NCBI RefSeq assembly: GCF_013342145.1 | Contig: NZ_JABUQZ010000001.1 | Span: forward strand, 1,054,001-1,118,000 | DNA length: 64,000 nucleotides | From: Haloterrigena gelatinilytica | Lineage (GTDB): Archaea > Halobacteriota > Halobacteria > Halobacteriales > Natrialbaceae | Reading direction: 5' to 3' | Shown: piece by piece, positions 6,632 to 15,490 of the stretch | Layout of the letters: each line of letters opens with the position of its first letter | Numbering within the stretch: the first letter of the stretch is position 1 | The notes under the pieces: model-generated | Told to the model about the DNA's origin: nothing | What the model saw: the letters and a program-made list of their open reading frames with translations, nothing else | Database searches by the model: none | Program-made: the position numbers and the translations under genes

Positions 6632-9600
6632 TTAACCATCCAGCGAGCGGCCGTCGAACAGCGCGGTGAAGAGCTTCCGCTCGGTGGCTCGGACGTGTTT
6701 CTGGAAGGCGGGGGAGGAGATTCCCAGCGAGTCGGCGATCGATTCCCCGGTCGTTTCCCGCGGCCACTCGAAGAAGCCGCCGTGGTAGGCCGTCTGGACG
6801 ACCTCGCGTTGCCTGTCGGTCAGTTGCTCGAGCAACGCGTTGCGGGCGGCGGCGTCGATCGTCGACCGCGTCCGCGTCGCGCCCTCCCGGCGGGCGACGA
6901 GCGAGACCGCGAACTCGCGGCGGTTGAGTTGCGACAGCACGTTCCTGACCTCGACCGTCTCCGGAACCTCGACGACCGCTCGCGTCCCGGTATCGTCGGC
7001 GACGAGCGACCGCAGCGTCCCGCCGTGGGCGTCGACGGCGGCGCCGAGAAACGGGTCCGCGTACTGGAGTTGCAACAGCGTCTCCGCGTCGGTGTCGGCG
7101 ATCACGGACGCGTCGTCGATTCCCTCCAGTTCGGCGACGGCGGCCGGATCGACGTCGTCCGCCTCGTCGACGACCGCGAACACCGTCGGCGTCCCGTCGC
7201 CGCGGATCGCTCCGCCCTCGAACTCGACTCGCGCGTCCAGTCGGTCGGCGATACGACCCAGCGGATTCGGTCCCTCGAGGGCGAGCTCGAGTTCGACTGC
7301 GGGAACGCTCTCGCCGTCCAGCGGGGTCTTTCGTTTGACGGCATCGATCGAGTAGCCGATGGTTTCGCCGAGTTCGGCGAGCATGGATCGGAGCGGCTCG
7401 TCGAACGCGTCTCGATCGTCGCTGTACAGCGTCAGGACGCCGTAGAGGAAGTCGTCGTAGACGAGCGGGACGGCGTATACCGATTGGAAACTCCGGGAGA
7501 GGGCTTCGCCGCGCCAGGTCCCCTCGCGGATCGAGTCGGCGACGTTCTCGACGAACACCGGCGACCGCGTCCGCGCCGTTCGACCCGCCGGTTCGGCGGC
7601 GGAGTCGTCGACGGTCGTCACCGAAACCGCGTCGAGGTAGCCCCGTTCGTGGCCCGCCCGTCGGCGGGGCAACAGCTGATTTCCGCCCGGATCCGGCTCG
7701 CCGATCCAGGCGAACGAACAGCACTCGAGGTCGGCGAGGCGCTCGCAGATCCCGCGTTCAATCTCGGCGCGGGAGTCGGCCATCAGGAGCAACTGCTCGA
7801 GGTCCTGGCGAACCTGACCGGCCGCGTTGAGCCGCTCGAGGTGTTCGTTCTGGCGCTTGAGCTCCCACTCGTGGCCGTGGAGCCGGCGCGTTCGAGTGAT
7901 GCGGTCGAGCGCCGCCTCCGCCGTCCTGGCGAACAGCTTGGCGAGTTCGAACGTCTCTTCGTCGTAGCGCCCCGGTTCGGAGTCGAGAGCGACGAGGACG
8001 CCGTGTTCGCCGATCGGGACGTAGAGACCGCTGCGAGCGTCCGTGGTCGGGTCGAACACCTGCGGAGCGTCCCTGACGTCGTCGAACCGGGCCGGCCTGT
8101 CGTCGACGAACGCTCGCCAGGCGAGGCTCTCGCCGGGACGGAGTCGCGGGGGCGATCCGACCGTCGACTCGAGGGTTGGCGAGTAGGCCGTCGGCACGAG
8201 TTCGTTTTCCCGGTCGTCGAACCGATAGACGACGGTCTCGAGATCGAGAACGTCGTTCGCGACGTCGACCACGTACTCGCAGGCGGCCTGCTCCGATTCG
8301 ACGGTCAGCAGGTGGCTCGTCGCCTCGTGGAGGGCGTTCAACGCCGTCTGATACTGGGCGCGTTCGGTGACGTCGGCGGCGATACCGATCACGCGGTCGA
8401 CCGCGTCGTCCTCGACGATCGGCCGACACCACTGTTCGAAGACCCGGCCGTCGAGTTCGATCGAAGAGTGGGTCGACACGCCCTCGAGAGCCGCCCTGAA
8501 GTCGGCGCGGATCGCGGGCTTGTCGTCGAAGACGTCGAACGCCGACTCGCCGACGATGTCGTCGGCGACCGCCTCGCTTCGCTCGAGGGCGCGCCCTTCC
8601 GCCAGCGCGATCGTCCCGTCGGCCTCGAGCTCGAAGAGAACGACGGGGATGTTCCGGATGATCGTCTCCAGCTGTTCCGTCCGGTCCTGCAGTTTCCGTT
8701 CGCGCTCGACCCGATCGGTCACGTCCTGGAAGTACACCGAGAGTCCGGACGGCGACGGGTAGAGGCGGACGTCGTACCAGCGGTCGGTCGGTTCGTAGTA
8801 GTGTTCGATCGACGCGGGCTCCTGGGTTTCCATCGCCTCGGCCGCGGCCGTCCGGAACGGCGTCTCCCGGAGCTCCGGGAACAGCTCGAGGATCGGATGG
8901 CCGATCACCGTGGCGGGATCGACGCCGAGGAGGGTCCCCGCCCGATCGTTGACGTACGTGAACCGCAGCTCCGAATCGAGCGCGTAGAACGCGTCGCTGA
9001 CCCGTTCGAGCGAGCGCTCGAGTTCGCGTTCGACCCGGTGGACGGCCGTCACGTCGCGGATCGACGCGACGATCCCGTCGATCTCGGCGTCCGACTCGCC
9101 GCCGGCGCGGTCCTCGGCGGCCAGCCGATTCGTGAGCACGGCCTCGTGGACGTACCAGGCGTCGTCGGCGTGCTGACAGCGGTACTCGACGGTCGTCGTC
9201 GTCCCCGGCTCGCTCGCACAGAGGTCGTCGAACGCGGTCCGGATCGACGCGACGTCGTCCGGGTGAACGAGGTCCAGATAGTGGGTTCCGACGAGCGTCT
9301 CGGGCCCGTAGCCGGCGATCCCCTCGGCCGACGGACCCACGGCCGAGATCGTGCCGTCGTCGTCGACGACGAGCACCGCGTCCGAGGAGTGCTCGAGCAG
9401 CGCACGGAACCGCGTCTCCTGACGCGCGGCCGTGCGACGGACGGCGTCGAACTCGGCGGTTCGGCGCAGTCGGTTGGCGAGCAGCGACGACCGCTCGGCC
9501 GCGGCTTCGGGGATCACGTCCGTCGCCCCGTCGGCGCGGAGCCGATCGATCGACTCGTCCGCGGACGAGTCGAGCGCGTAGACGACCGGGCACTCCCCGT

Positions 9601-9817
9601 CGACCCGCTCGAGGACCGCTCGGTCGTCGGTGAGCAGGCAGTCCGTCTCGTCGAGGGACGCGTCCTCGAGTTCGGTCGCCGGATCGAGCGGTCCGCGAAT
9701 CGCGATCTCGTCGTCGTCCGCGTCGATCCCCGCCGTCGCCCGTTGCAACCACGTCGACGTCCCGACCGAGAGGACTCGTACCGGGGTCGGTTCGGGAACC
9801 TCGAGGCCGCGATGCAT
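6632..9817 (-). CDS. Multi-domain PAS/GAF sensor with Bat-type HTH output
   Basis: A 1061-residue cytoplasmic sensor-regulator of the bacterioopsin-activator (Bat) family. Order: degenerate receiver-like domain (about 1-115), PAS 1 (about 130-245, SDAVLVVDDDGTISAV), PAS 2 (about 255-370, SDAFYALDSELRFTYVN), PAS 3 (about 380-490), GAF 1 (about 500-650), GAF 2 (about 690-850), then the Bat-associated domain and C-terminal HTH_10 (about 1000-1055, LTDRQREVVQTAYHGGFFEWPR). There is no kinase domain, so signal binding probably acts directly on transcription. The ATG at 9817 is chosen because the open frame extends into unrelated sequence antisense to the cupin gene. The signal ligand is unknown; no rhodopsin gene is nearby. 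Confidence 0.88.
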   Translation of the reverse strand: MHRGLEVPEPTPVRVLSVGTSTWLQRATAGIDADDDEIAIRGPLDPATELEDASLDETDCLLTDDRAVLERVDGECPVVYALDSSADESIDRLRADGATDVIPEAAAERSSLLANRLRRTAEFDAVRRTAARQETRFRALLEHSSDAVLVVDDDGTISAVGPSAEGIAGYGPETLVGTHYLDLVHPDDVASIRTAFDDLCASEPGTTTTVEYRCQHADDAWYVHEAVLTNRLAAEDRAGGESDAEIDGIVASIRDVTAVHRVERELERSLERVSDAFYALDSELRFTYVNDRAGTLLGVDPATVIGHPILELFPELRETPFRTAAAEAMETQEPASIEHYYEPTDRWYDVRLYPSPSGLSVYFQDVTDRVERERKLQDRTEQLETIIRNIPVVLFELEADGTIALAEGRALERSEAVADDIVGESAFDVFDDKPAIRADFRAALEGVSTHSSIELDGRVFEQWCRPIVEDDAVDRVIGIAADVTERAQYQTALNALHEATSHLLTVESEQAACEYVVDVANDVLDLETVVYRFDDRENELVPTAYSPTLESTVGSPPRLRPGESLAWRAFVDDRPARFDDVRDAPQVFDPTTDARSGLYVPIGEHGVLVALDSEPGRYDEETFELAKLFARTAEAALDRITRTRRLHGHEWELKRQNEHLERLNAAGQVRQDLEQLLLMADSRAEIERGICERLADLECCSFAWIGEPDPGGNQLLPRRRAGHERGYLDAVSVTTVDDSAAEPAGRTARTRSPVFVENVADSIREGTWRGEALSRSFQSVYAVPLVYDDFLYGVLTLYSDDRDAFDEPLRSMLAELGETIGYSIDAVKRKTPLDGESVPAVELELALEGPNPLGRIADRLDARVEFEGGAIRGDGTPTVFAVVDEADDVDPAAVAELEGIDDASVIADTDAETLLQLQYADPFLGAAVDAHGGTLRSLVADDTGTRAVVEVPETVEVRNVLSQLNRREFAVSLVARREGATRTRSTIDAAARNALLEQLTDRQREVVQTAYHGGFFEWPRETTGESIADSLGISSPAFQKHVRATERKLFTALFDGRSLDG

Positions 9818-9887
9818 AGCTGTCGATGGGAGGGGCGCGGATAAAAACCTCGTGGGGCGGACAGGTTCGGCCGACGAACGCCGACGG

Positions 9888-10217
9888 TCAGGACGGGAGC
9901 GGACAGAGGCTGGCCGTGAACACGACCCGCTCGTCGGTCTCGTTTCGCGCGCCGTGGACGGCGCCGCGCTCGTGGTGGACGACGCCCGGCGCGTCGATCG
10001 TCTCGCTCTCGCCGTCCTGTACCACCGTGACCGTCCCCTCGAGGACGTGGAAGACGTTCGTACTCTCCGGATGGTCGTGGGCCTCGAGTTCGGCGTCCGG
10101 ACCGAGCGCGAACGCCTTGACGAGCACGTCGTCGCTGACGACCAGTTCCGCCGTTTCGACCTCGCCGTCGGCCGGCTCGAGCGCGTCGACCGCATCGGGA
10201 TATTCGTCGAGCGTCAT
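9888..10217 (-). CDS. Small cupin-domain protein
   Basis: A 109-residue single-domain cupin with the conserved barrel motifs: ALGPDAELEAHDHPESTNVFHVLEG (metal-ligand His and Glu positions) and VVHHERGAVHGARN. The fold usually binds a metal and a small organic ligand; as an isolated domain it may be an enzyme, a sensor or a storage-type protein. The ATG at 10217 opens MTLDEYPDAVD; the longer frame adds nine unsupported residues. It is co-oriented with the Bat-type gene, 70 bp upstream. Confidence 0.85.
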   Translation of the reverse strand: MTLDEYPDAVDALEPADGEVETAELVVSDDVLVKAFALGPDAELEAHDHPESTNVFHVLEGTVTVVQDGESETIDAPGVVHHERGAVHGARNETDERVVFTASLCPLPS

Positions 10218-10297
10218 ACCCGTCGGTTCGACACAGCGGCCCAAATGCCCATCGACGTGCTAGTTCCCACCGGACGTGACAACGTCCATCGAACGCG

Positions 10298-11413
10298 TTA
10301 CTCGAGAGTCAGCGGTACGTGTTCGGCGCGGTACCCGTGTACGGCGTTCGCGTCCGCAGCGGCCTCGTCGGTGGACCCATCGTCCGTTCCCTCGTCGACA
10401 TCGTCGAGCGCGTCGACGGCCGCGACCTCCCGAAGCTGGAGGTTCCGCTCCATCTTCGTGACGACCGGCGTCTCGTAGTTCGTGGCCCGGTACTCGAAGG
10501 ATTTCCCCTCCTCGCGGCGGCGAGTGACGAACTCCCGGTGGCGCTCGAGTCGCCGTCGCCCGACCGACCGCGACAGCGCCGGCACGTCCTCGAGGCGGTC
10601 GTCGAACACCTCGAGGAACGACGACTCGAGTTCCGAGCCGACGGAGTTACGACCGGCGCACATCGCCGCGAGCGTTGTCGTGCCGGTCCCCCAGAAGGGG
10701 TCGAACACGGTGTCGCCGTAGGCGGAGTACATGCAGATCAGCCGGTAGGGGATCTCGAGGGGGTAGGCCGCCGACCGGTCGCGAAGCTCGTCGTGATCGT
10801 CCGAAAGCGCCTGCAGTTCGCCGCGAACGTCGGTCCAGACGTCGGTGAACCAGCGGTTGCGCTCCTCCCAGAAGTAGGCGGCCTCGTAGCGCCGGTCGGC
10901 GCCGGGTTCGAACGACCGGCTCTCGCCGCCCTTGCGGAAGACCAGCACGTACTCGTGTTCGAGGGTCACGTAGGCGTTGGGCGGGATCATCCCGCTGCCC
11001 ATGAACTTCGCGGCGCTGTTGGCCGGCTTGCGCCAGAGGACGTCCGGCAGCGGATCGAACCCCCGCGACTCGAAGGCCTCGAGGACCCGCGCGTGGTTGG
11101 CGTAGACCCGGAAGCTGTCGTCGACCGACCGGGTCGCGTCGCCGACGTTGATACAGGCGATGCCGCCGTCGACCAGCACGCGCTCGAGTTCGTCCCAGAC
11201 GCGGTCGAGCTGGGCGTGCATCGCGTCGAAGGCCGCGCGGCCGTCGCCGGCCTCGAGCGCGTCGCCGATAGCCGGATCGAGGCGGGTAAAGAGGTCGTCC
11301 CACATCTCGATCATGGGATAGGGCGGGGAGGTGACGACGAGTTCGACGGAGTCGTCGTCGATCGCGGCGAGATCCCGGGAGTCACCGACGAAGACGCGGT
11401 GGGTCGTCTCCAT
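10298..11413 (-). CDS. Orphan site-specific DNA methyltransferase (beta-class, N4-cytosine/N6-adenine)
   Basis: A 371-residue DNA methyltransferase with motif IV TSPPYPMIEMWDD near the N-terminus and motif I DPFWGTGTTTLAA near residues 240-250, the order found in beta-class N4-cytosine enzymes. Between them lie target-recognition-like sequences (DVLWRKPANSAAKFMGSGM). No restriction endonuclease gene is adjacent, so it is an orphan methylase. It may correspond to the conserved haloarchaeal CTAG N4-cytosine methyltransferase (Zim of Haloferax), which matches in class and orphan context; I cannot confirm the specificity. The start at 11413 (METTHRVF) is chosen over METs in an Arg-rich upstream frame. 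Confidence 0.82.
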   Translation of the reverse strand: METTHRVFVGDSRDLAAIDDDSVELVVTSPPYPMIEMWDDLFTRLDPAIGDALEAGDGRAAFDAMHAQLDRVWDELERVLVDGGIACINVGDATRSVDDSFRVYANHARVLEAFESRGFDPLPDVLWRKPANSAAKFMGSGMIPPNAYVTLEHEYVLVFRKGGESRSFEPGADRRYEAAYFWEERNRWFTDVWTDVRGELQALSDDHDELRDRSAAYPLEIPYRLICMYSAYGDTVFDPFWGTGTTTLAAMCAGRNSVGSELESSFLEVFDDRLEDVPALSRSVGRRRLERHREFVTRRREEGKSFEYRATNYETPVVTKMERNLQLREVAAVDALDDVDEGTDDGSTDEAAADANAVHGYRAEHVPLTLE

Positions 11414-11510
11414 TGCCTTGACGTGTCGGCGTCGACCCCTTAGCTTCTTCGTCAGACGGCGTCGCCGATAACGATCGAGCGTCGGTCGACGACGGGAAAA
11501 ACCGGCCGGC

Positions 11511-12086
11511 TTACTCCTCTTCTTCCTCGTCCGCGTCTTCGGACTCCGCCTCGGCTTCGACGGCCTCCTCGTCTTCCTCGTCGTCACCGCCCGTGATATC
11601 GTCGCCCGTCGCGGGTTCGAACTCCTCGATCGGCTCCCACTCCTCTTCCTCGCCGCCGGAGAGGCGGCGGCGAAGCACGGCGACGGCGGCGATCGCGCCG
11701 ACGGTGATCAGGAGCTGCACCAGCCGGCTCGAACCGCCCTCCGACTCCGTTTCGGACTCCGTCTCGGGCGTCATCTCGGTGATCGACTCCTCCTCGTCGC
11801 CGCCCGCTTCCATGACGTCCTCGATGATCTCCGGTTCCTCGATCTCCTCGAGGGACGTCTCCTCGAGTTCGGGGGACTGTCGACCCGCGAGGAAACCGAG
11901 CGCCGCGCCGGCGCCGAAGAGGGCGCCCGCCAGCGGCAGACCGGAGCCGCCTCCGGAGTCGGATCCGCCGGCCTCGTCGACGGCCTCGACGATCGAGTCG
12001 CGCAGCGGGGACTTCATGCCCAGCCCGACGGCTTCCTTGACGATAGTCTCGGACAACATCTTCTCCTGTTGCTCGCTTTCGGCCAT
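11511..12086 (-). CDS. Acidic two-helix membrane protein, haloarchaeal
   Basis: A 191-residue protein with an amphipathic N-terminus (MAESEQQEKMLSETIVKEAV), a first transmembrane helix near residues 50-70 (LPLAGALFGAGAALGFLAG), a long acidic stretch, a second helix near 123-142 (LVQLLITVGAIAAVAVL) and a highly acidic C-terminus. It has no enzyme motif. The ATG at 12086 excludes six non-homologous residues. Probably a membrane-structure or adaptor protein restricted to haloarchaea. Confidence 0.75.
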   Translation of the reverse strand: MAESEQQEKMLSETIVKEAVGLGMKSPLRDSIVEAVDEAGGSDSGGGSGLPLAGALFGAGAALGFLAGRQSPELEETSLEEIEEPEIIEDVMEAGGDEEESITEMTPETESETESEGGSSRLVQLLITVGAIAAVAVLRRRLSGGEEEEWEPIEEFEPATGDDITGGDDEEDEEAVEAEAESEDADEEEEE

Positions 12087-12541
12087 AATCGCTCCCGACC
12101 ACATCCCCGTAAATAGTTCTGTCCACCGTTTCCAGTGAACGAATCGGTTCCTGACCAGTTATGGCGCGGCTACCGACCGACGAACGTCGTCGTAACTGCT
12201 CCCTACGTTCGGGGCCCGCGACTCGAGCGTCGGCGCGTCCGTCGACCGCGATCGATACCGCGTTTCCGACCGACGGCGTAGCGGTCTCGAGCCCGGTGGT
12301 TCGCCGGGTGGCTTCGGTTCCGGGACGCTATCGCTGTCCCTTCCGGCCCGTACCTGTTCGCCGATCGTCTCGTCTCCACCACGGTGTCCGTTCGTACGCG
12401 GACCCGTTCGCGAAACCGGTTCGGGAAACGGACTATTAGCGCCCTATATATTCGGCTCGGACGAACGCGTCGTTACGAACCCATTACTGTGTGACATAAT
12501 GACTCCCATAACGAAAGGCCTCGCCTGTGACGTGGGCGGGT
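12087..12541. other. Intergenic region with divergent promoters
   Basis: This 455-bp region separates two divergent genes. Near 12481-12500 the sequence CATTACTGTGTGACATAATG has 5-bp terminal inverted arms and could mark a promoter or operator. An open frame at 12161-12439 lacks protein-like features and I do not count it. Confidence 0.3.
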
Positions 12542-13192
12542 ATGAGCGTCATCCGACAGCCCGGCGTCCTCGGTCGAACGACCCGACGCCGCGTCGTCGG
12601 GGTGACCGCGGCGTTCTCGACGGCCGCCGTCGAAGCGGTCGCCGTCGGGCTCTGGTTCGCGCTCGTGGTCGGATCGCCGAGCGCGTCGACCGCACTCGCC
12701 GCGCTCGGAATCCTGTTTTGCGGCTCGCTGCTCCGGGCGAGCGTGTTCGGAGCGACCGTCAGCGACGTCGGCGACGTCCTCCGTCCCCAGCGGCTCGGCG
12801 TCGCCCTCCTGTTGACCGGGAGCTGGATTGTCTGGCTGCTCGCGGCCCAGGAGGTCGGCGGCGTCGGGGGGCTCGCCGTCGCGACCGTCCTGCACGCCAG
12901 CCTCCTCGTCGGGCAGTTCGTCCTCGAGCGGCGCGCCTTTTGTCTCCAGTCGTCGTCCCTGACGACGCGGGCACCGATCGTGCCCGGCCTGTTGCTGGCC
13001 GTCGGCGCGGCGGCGCTGCTGGCGTCGGCCTGGTTCACCGACTGGGCGGTCGCCACGCCCCCGCTGTCGCTCGAGGCGACGACGATCGTCCTCCGGGTCG
13101 ACGCGGTGCAGGTCGGCGTCGTCGTCTTCGGCCTCATGGCCTTTCTCGCCCACCAGCGGCGGTTCGAACGGCTCCTCGAGCCCTGCCCCTGA
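12542..13192 (+). CDS. Multi-pass membrane protein of unknown function
   Basis: A 216-residue hydrophobic protein with about six predicted membrane segments, including VVGVTAAFSTAAVEAVAVG, ALAALGILFCGSLLRASVF, RLGVALLLTGSWIVWLLAA and a final VGVVVFGLMAFLA. It lacks transport or catalytic motifs I recognise. The ATG at 12542 (MSVIRQPG) is preferred to the start five codons upstream. It ends directly against the convergent flavoprotein gene with no spacer. Confidence 0.72.
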   Translation: MSVIRQPGVLGRTTRRRVVGVTAAFSTAAVEAVAVGLWFALVVGSPSASTALAALGILFCGSLLRASVFGATVSDVGDVLRPQRLGVALLLTGSWIVWLLAAQEVGGVGGLAVATVLHASLLVGQFVLERRAFCLQSSSLTTRAPIVPGLLLAVGAAALLASAWFTDWAVATPPLSLEATTIVLRVDAVQVGVVVFGLMAFLAHQRRFERLLEPCP

Positions 13193-13780
13193 TCACTTCC
13201 CCTCGGCGCCGACGTTCTGGTCGCTCTGGAACGAGTCCGGATCCGGCTCGATCGCGGCGTACTGGACCGCGCGCCGACCGAGGGTCGCGACGCGCTCCTC
13301 GAGTTTCTCGTCGGCGAACGCGCCGTCCTCGATCGCCGAGTGGGAGTTCGGCACGGCCGCCTCGTGGGGGATCACCCACGCGTTCAGCGCCCGGCAGACA
13401 GACCGCATGTGCTCGAGGGCGGTGACGGGGAAGGCGCCGCCGGAAACCGCCAACAGTCCGACGGTCTTGCCCCGAAACTCGTCGAACCCGCAGTAGTCGA
13501 TCGCGGTCTTCAGCGGCGAGGAAAAGGAGCCGTGGTACATCGGCGAGCCGAGGACGATCGCGTCCGCCTCGCGGAGGCGGGCCGCCAGTTCCTCGGCGTC
13601 GCCTGCGTCCTCCCGATCTCGATCCGCGTCGAAGGTCGGTAACTCGTACTCGCGCAGGTCGAGCAGTTCGGTCGTCGCGCCGCCGCGCTCGGCGGCCTCG
13701 AGGACGCGCTCGAGGGCGGCGCGGGTCGTACTCGCCTCGCGGAGACTGCCACAGACTGCGGTGACGTGAACGTCGGCCAT
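13193..13780 (-). CDS. NADPH-dependent FMN reductase (flavodoxin-like)
   Basis: Likely reduces FMN or a quinone/azo substrate with NAD(P)H. The 195-residue flavodoxin-like protein has the FMN phosphate loop VCGSLREASTTRAAL, the segment ADAIVLGSPMYHGSFSSPLK that contacts the isoalloxazine ring, and the KTVGLLAVSGG strand-loop typical of the NADPH_dep_FMN_red family. The ATG at 13780 starts MADVHVTAVCGS. It is convergent with a membrane-protein gene; the physiological substrate is unknown. Confidence 0.85.
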   Translation of the reverse strand: MADVHVTAVCGSLREASTTRAALERVLEAAERGGATTELLDLREYELPTFDADRDREDAGDAEELAARLREADAIVLGSPMYHGSFSSPLKTAIDYCGFDEFRGKTVGLLAVSGGAFPVTALEHMRSVCRALNAWVIPHEAAVPNSHSAIEDGAFADEKLEERVATLGRRAVQYAAIEPDPDSFQSDQNVGAEGK

Positions 13781-14008
13781 GTCGGGTCGTCGATCTCGAG
13801 GCAGATATAAGCGGTCCAACCGGTGAGGGAGTCGACGTTCGAGACGGACGGGATCTCACGTCACCACCGCACTGAAAGCGGCGTCAATCGCTCTTCGTCG
13901 GTGACTGATACAGCCCACCGGTCGGAGGTTCGAGCGATATCGAGTGACCGCACGTGCCCGCTCGAGGTGACGAAGGCAAATAACGGATCCGGGGGCCGAC
14001 TGCGCGCG

Positions 14009-14968
14009 TTATCGGCGGAGTCGGGCCACGAGACCACCGTCTTCGGCCTCTTCGAGGTCAACTAGTCCGTCCGACTCGAGATCGGTCAGCAGTCCCGTGA
14101 GCCACTCCCGTCCGTACTCGCCGTCGGGGGCGTAGTCGACGCGGATGCGGTGACCCAGAGTGTCCAACTCGAGTTCGTCGTACTCCCGCAGGGTGCCGAT
14201 CACGCGGCCGCGGAACTGGCGGCGACTCCCCTCGAAGGAGGGCTGGGTGGGGACGTCCGGCGCGGTGAAGTCGCCGCTGGCGTAGGCGTCACACCACTCG
14301 CGCCAGGGGCAGCCGACCTCGTCGCACTTCGGCGTCTTGGTGCAGGCGACGCCGCCCAGTTCCATGATCGCGTTGTTCCAGACTCGCGACTCGCCGTCGG
14401 GCATGAGTTCGCTCGCGGCCGTCTCGAACGCCGCGTCGTCGTCCGGAACGGAGAACGCGCGGTAGGCGACGCGCTTGACGTTCGTGTCGACGACCGCGTC
14501 GCCGTCGTTGAAGGCGAAACTCGCGACCGCGTTGGCGGTGTAGGGACCGACGCCCATCAGTTCCTGCAGTTCGTCGGGCGTTTCGGGGAAGTCGCCGCCG
14601 TACTCCGACTCCACCTGCCCGGCCGCCTCGTGGAGGTACTTCGCCCGGTTGTTGTAGCCGAGGCTGTGGTCCGTCCAGAAGCCCACGACGTCCGCTCGAT
14701 CCGCGGCGGCGAGGTCGGCCGTCGTCGGCCAGCGCTCGAGGAATTCCTCCCAGGCCTCGACGACGCGGTCCAGTTGGGTCTGCTGGCTCATCACCTCGCT
14801 GACGAGGATCCCGTAGGGATCGTCGGTCCGCCGCCACGGGAACTCGCGGTGGTCGTCCTCGTACCACGCGATCAGGGCCTCGCGGACGGCCTCGAGGTCG
14901 TCGGGGAGCGACCACTCCCCGTCGCCCGCACCCGAACCGGCGTCGGCATCGTCATCGCTCTCACTCAT
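14009..14968 (-). CDS. mutY: A/G-specific adenine DNA glycosylase
   Basis: Base-excision repair glycosylase that removes adenine mispaired with 8-oxoguanine. The 319-residue protein shows the N-terminal helical domain with catalytic Glu in SEVMSQQTQLDRV, the helix-hairpin-helix ELMGVGPYTANAVAS, the catalytic Asp in DAVVDTNVKRVAYR and a Cys cluster for a 4Fe-4S centre, CTKTPKC ... CPWREWC. The Cys spacing here is x5, x4, x5 instead of the bacterial x6, x2, x5. The C-terminal part is shorter than the bacterial NUDIX-like domain. The ATG at 14968 (MSESDDDAD) is chosen; the longer frame reads into the opposite promoter region. Confidence 0.92.
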   Translation of the reverse strand: MSESDDDADAGSGAGDGEWSLPDDLEAVREALIAWYEDDHREFPWRRTDDPYGILVSEVMSQQTQLDRVVEAWEEFLERWPTTADLAAADRADVVGFWTDHSLGYNNRAKYLHEAAGQVESEYGGDFPETPDELQELMGVGPYTANAVASFAFNDGDAVVDTNVKRVAYRAFSVPDDDAAFETAASELMPDGESRVWNNAIMELGGVACTKTPKCDEVGCPWREWCDAYASGDFTAPDVPTQPSFEGSRRQFRGRVIGTLREYDELELDTLGHRIRVDYAPDGEYGREWLTGLLTDLESDGLVDLEEAEDGGLVARLRR

Positions 14969-15094
14969 CGGTCGATCTAGCGACCCGCCGGTCTTACTGG
15001 TGGCGGTTCGGGATCGATCGCTGTCCCGTCGGCCGTTGGCACGCGACGAGTCGACCACGAAAGCCCTATCCCGTCGGCTCGAGTCCCCTCCCGT

Positions 15095-15418
15095 ATGAGC
15101 CTCGACGACCTCAACGACGACGTGACGGACGCCTACAGCGCGCTGGACGAGGACCTCACCGTCTCGCTCGACCGGGAGACGCGCAACGAACTCGCCTTGC
15201 TCGAGACCGCCCTCGAGCCCGAGGAGACGGACGAACTCGTCCGGCGGGCGATCCACATGCTCTTCCAGTCGACGATCGATACCGGGAAGCTGGACTTCCA
15301 GCTGCGAACGGCCTACGACGTCACCTACGACGAGTACCTCTCGGGGATGACTTTCGAGGAGATGACCGGCGCGGATCAGTATCCGACGATGGACGACGAG
15401 CGGCGCTATCAGTTCTAA
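15095..15418 (+). CDS. Acidic haloarchaeal protein of unknown function
   Basis: A 107-residue all-helical acidic protein (MSLDDLNDDVTDAYSALDED, LALLETALEPEETDELVRRAIHMLFQS, YDEYLSGMTFEEMTGADQ). It has the composition of a cytosolic haloarchaeal protein and looks conserved, but no domain is recognised. It diverges from mutY; the 126-bp gap should carry both promoters. Confidence 0.75.
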   Translation: MSLDDLNDDVTDAYSALDEDLTVSLDRETRNELALLETALEPEETDELVRRAIHMLFQSTIDTGKLDFQLRTAYDVTYDEYLSGMTFEEMTGADQYPTMDDERRYQF

Positions 15419-15490
15419 TTTCCGGCCGAATTCCGCGGCTGACGCGGTACGTTGCGATTCGAAAGGAGGCGCTCCGCGGAACCGACTCCC

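Noticed and set aside
6695-9844. Long rightward open frame opposite the Bat-type sensor gene
   Set aside because: It is the antisense shadow of a GC-rich gene: Arg-rich, low in hydrophobic segments, without any domain; the leftward frame has clear PAS, GAF and HTH domains.
12161-12439. 92-codon rightward frame between two divergent genes
   Set aside because: Composition is Arg/Ser/Pro rich with no predicted structure or coding signal; probably random open frame in GC-rich DNA.
13823-14065. 80-codon rightward frame overlapping the 3' end of mutY
   Set aside because: It overlaps a well-supported gene on the other strand and shows no protein-like pattern.
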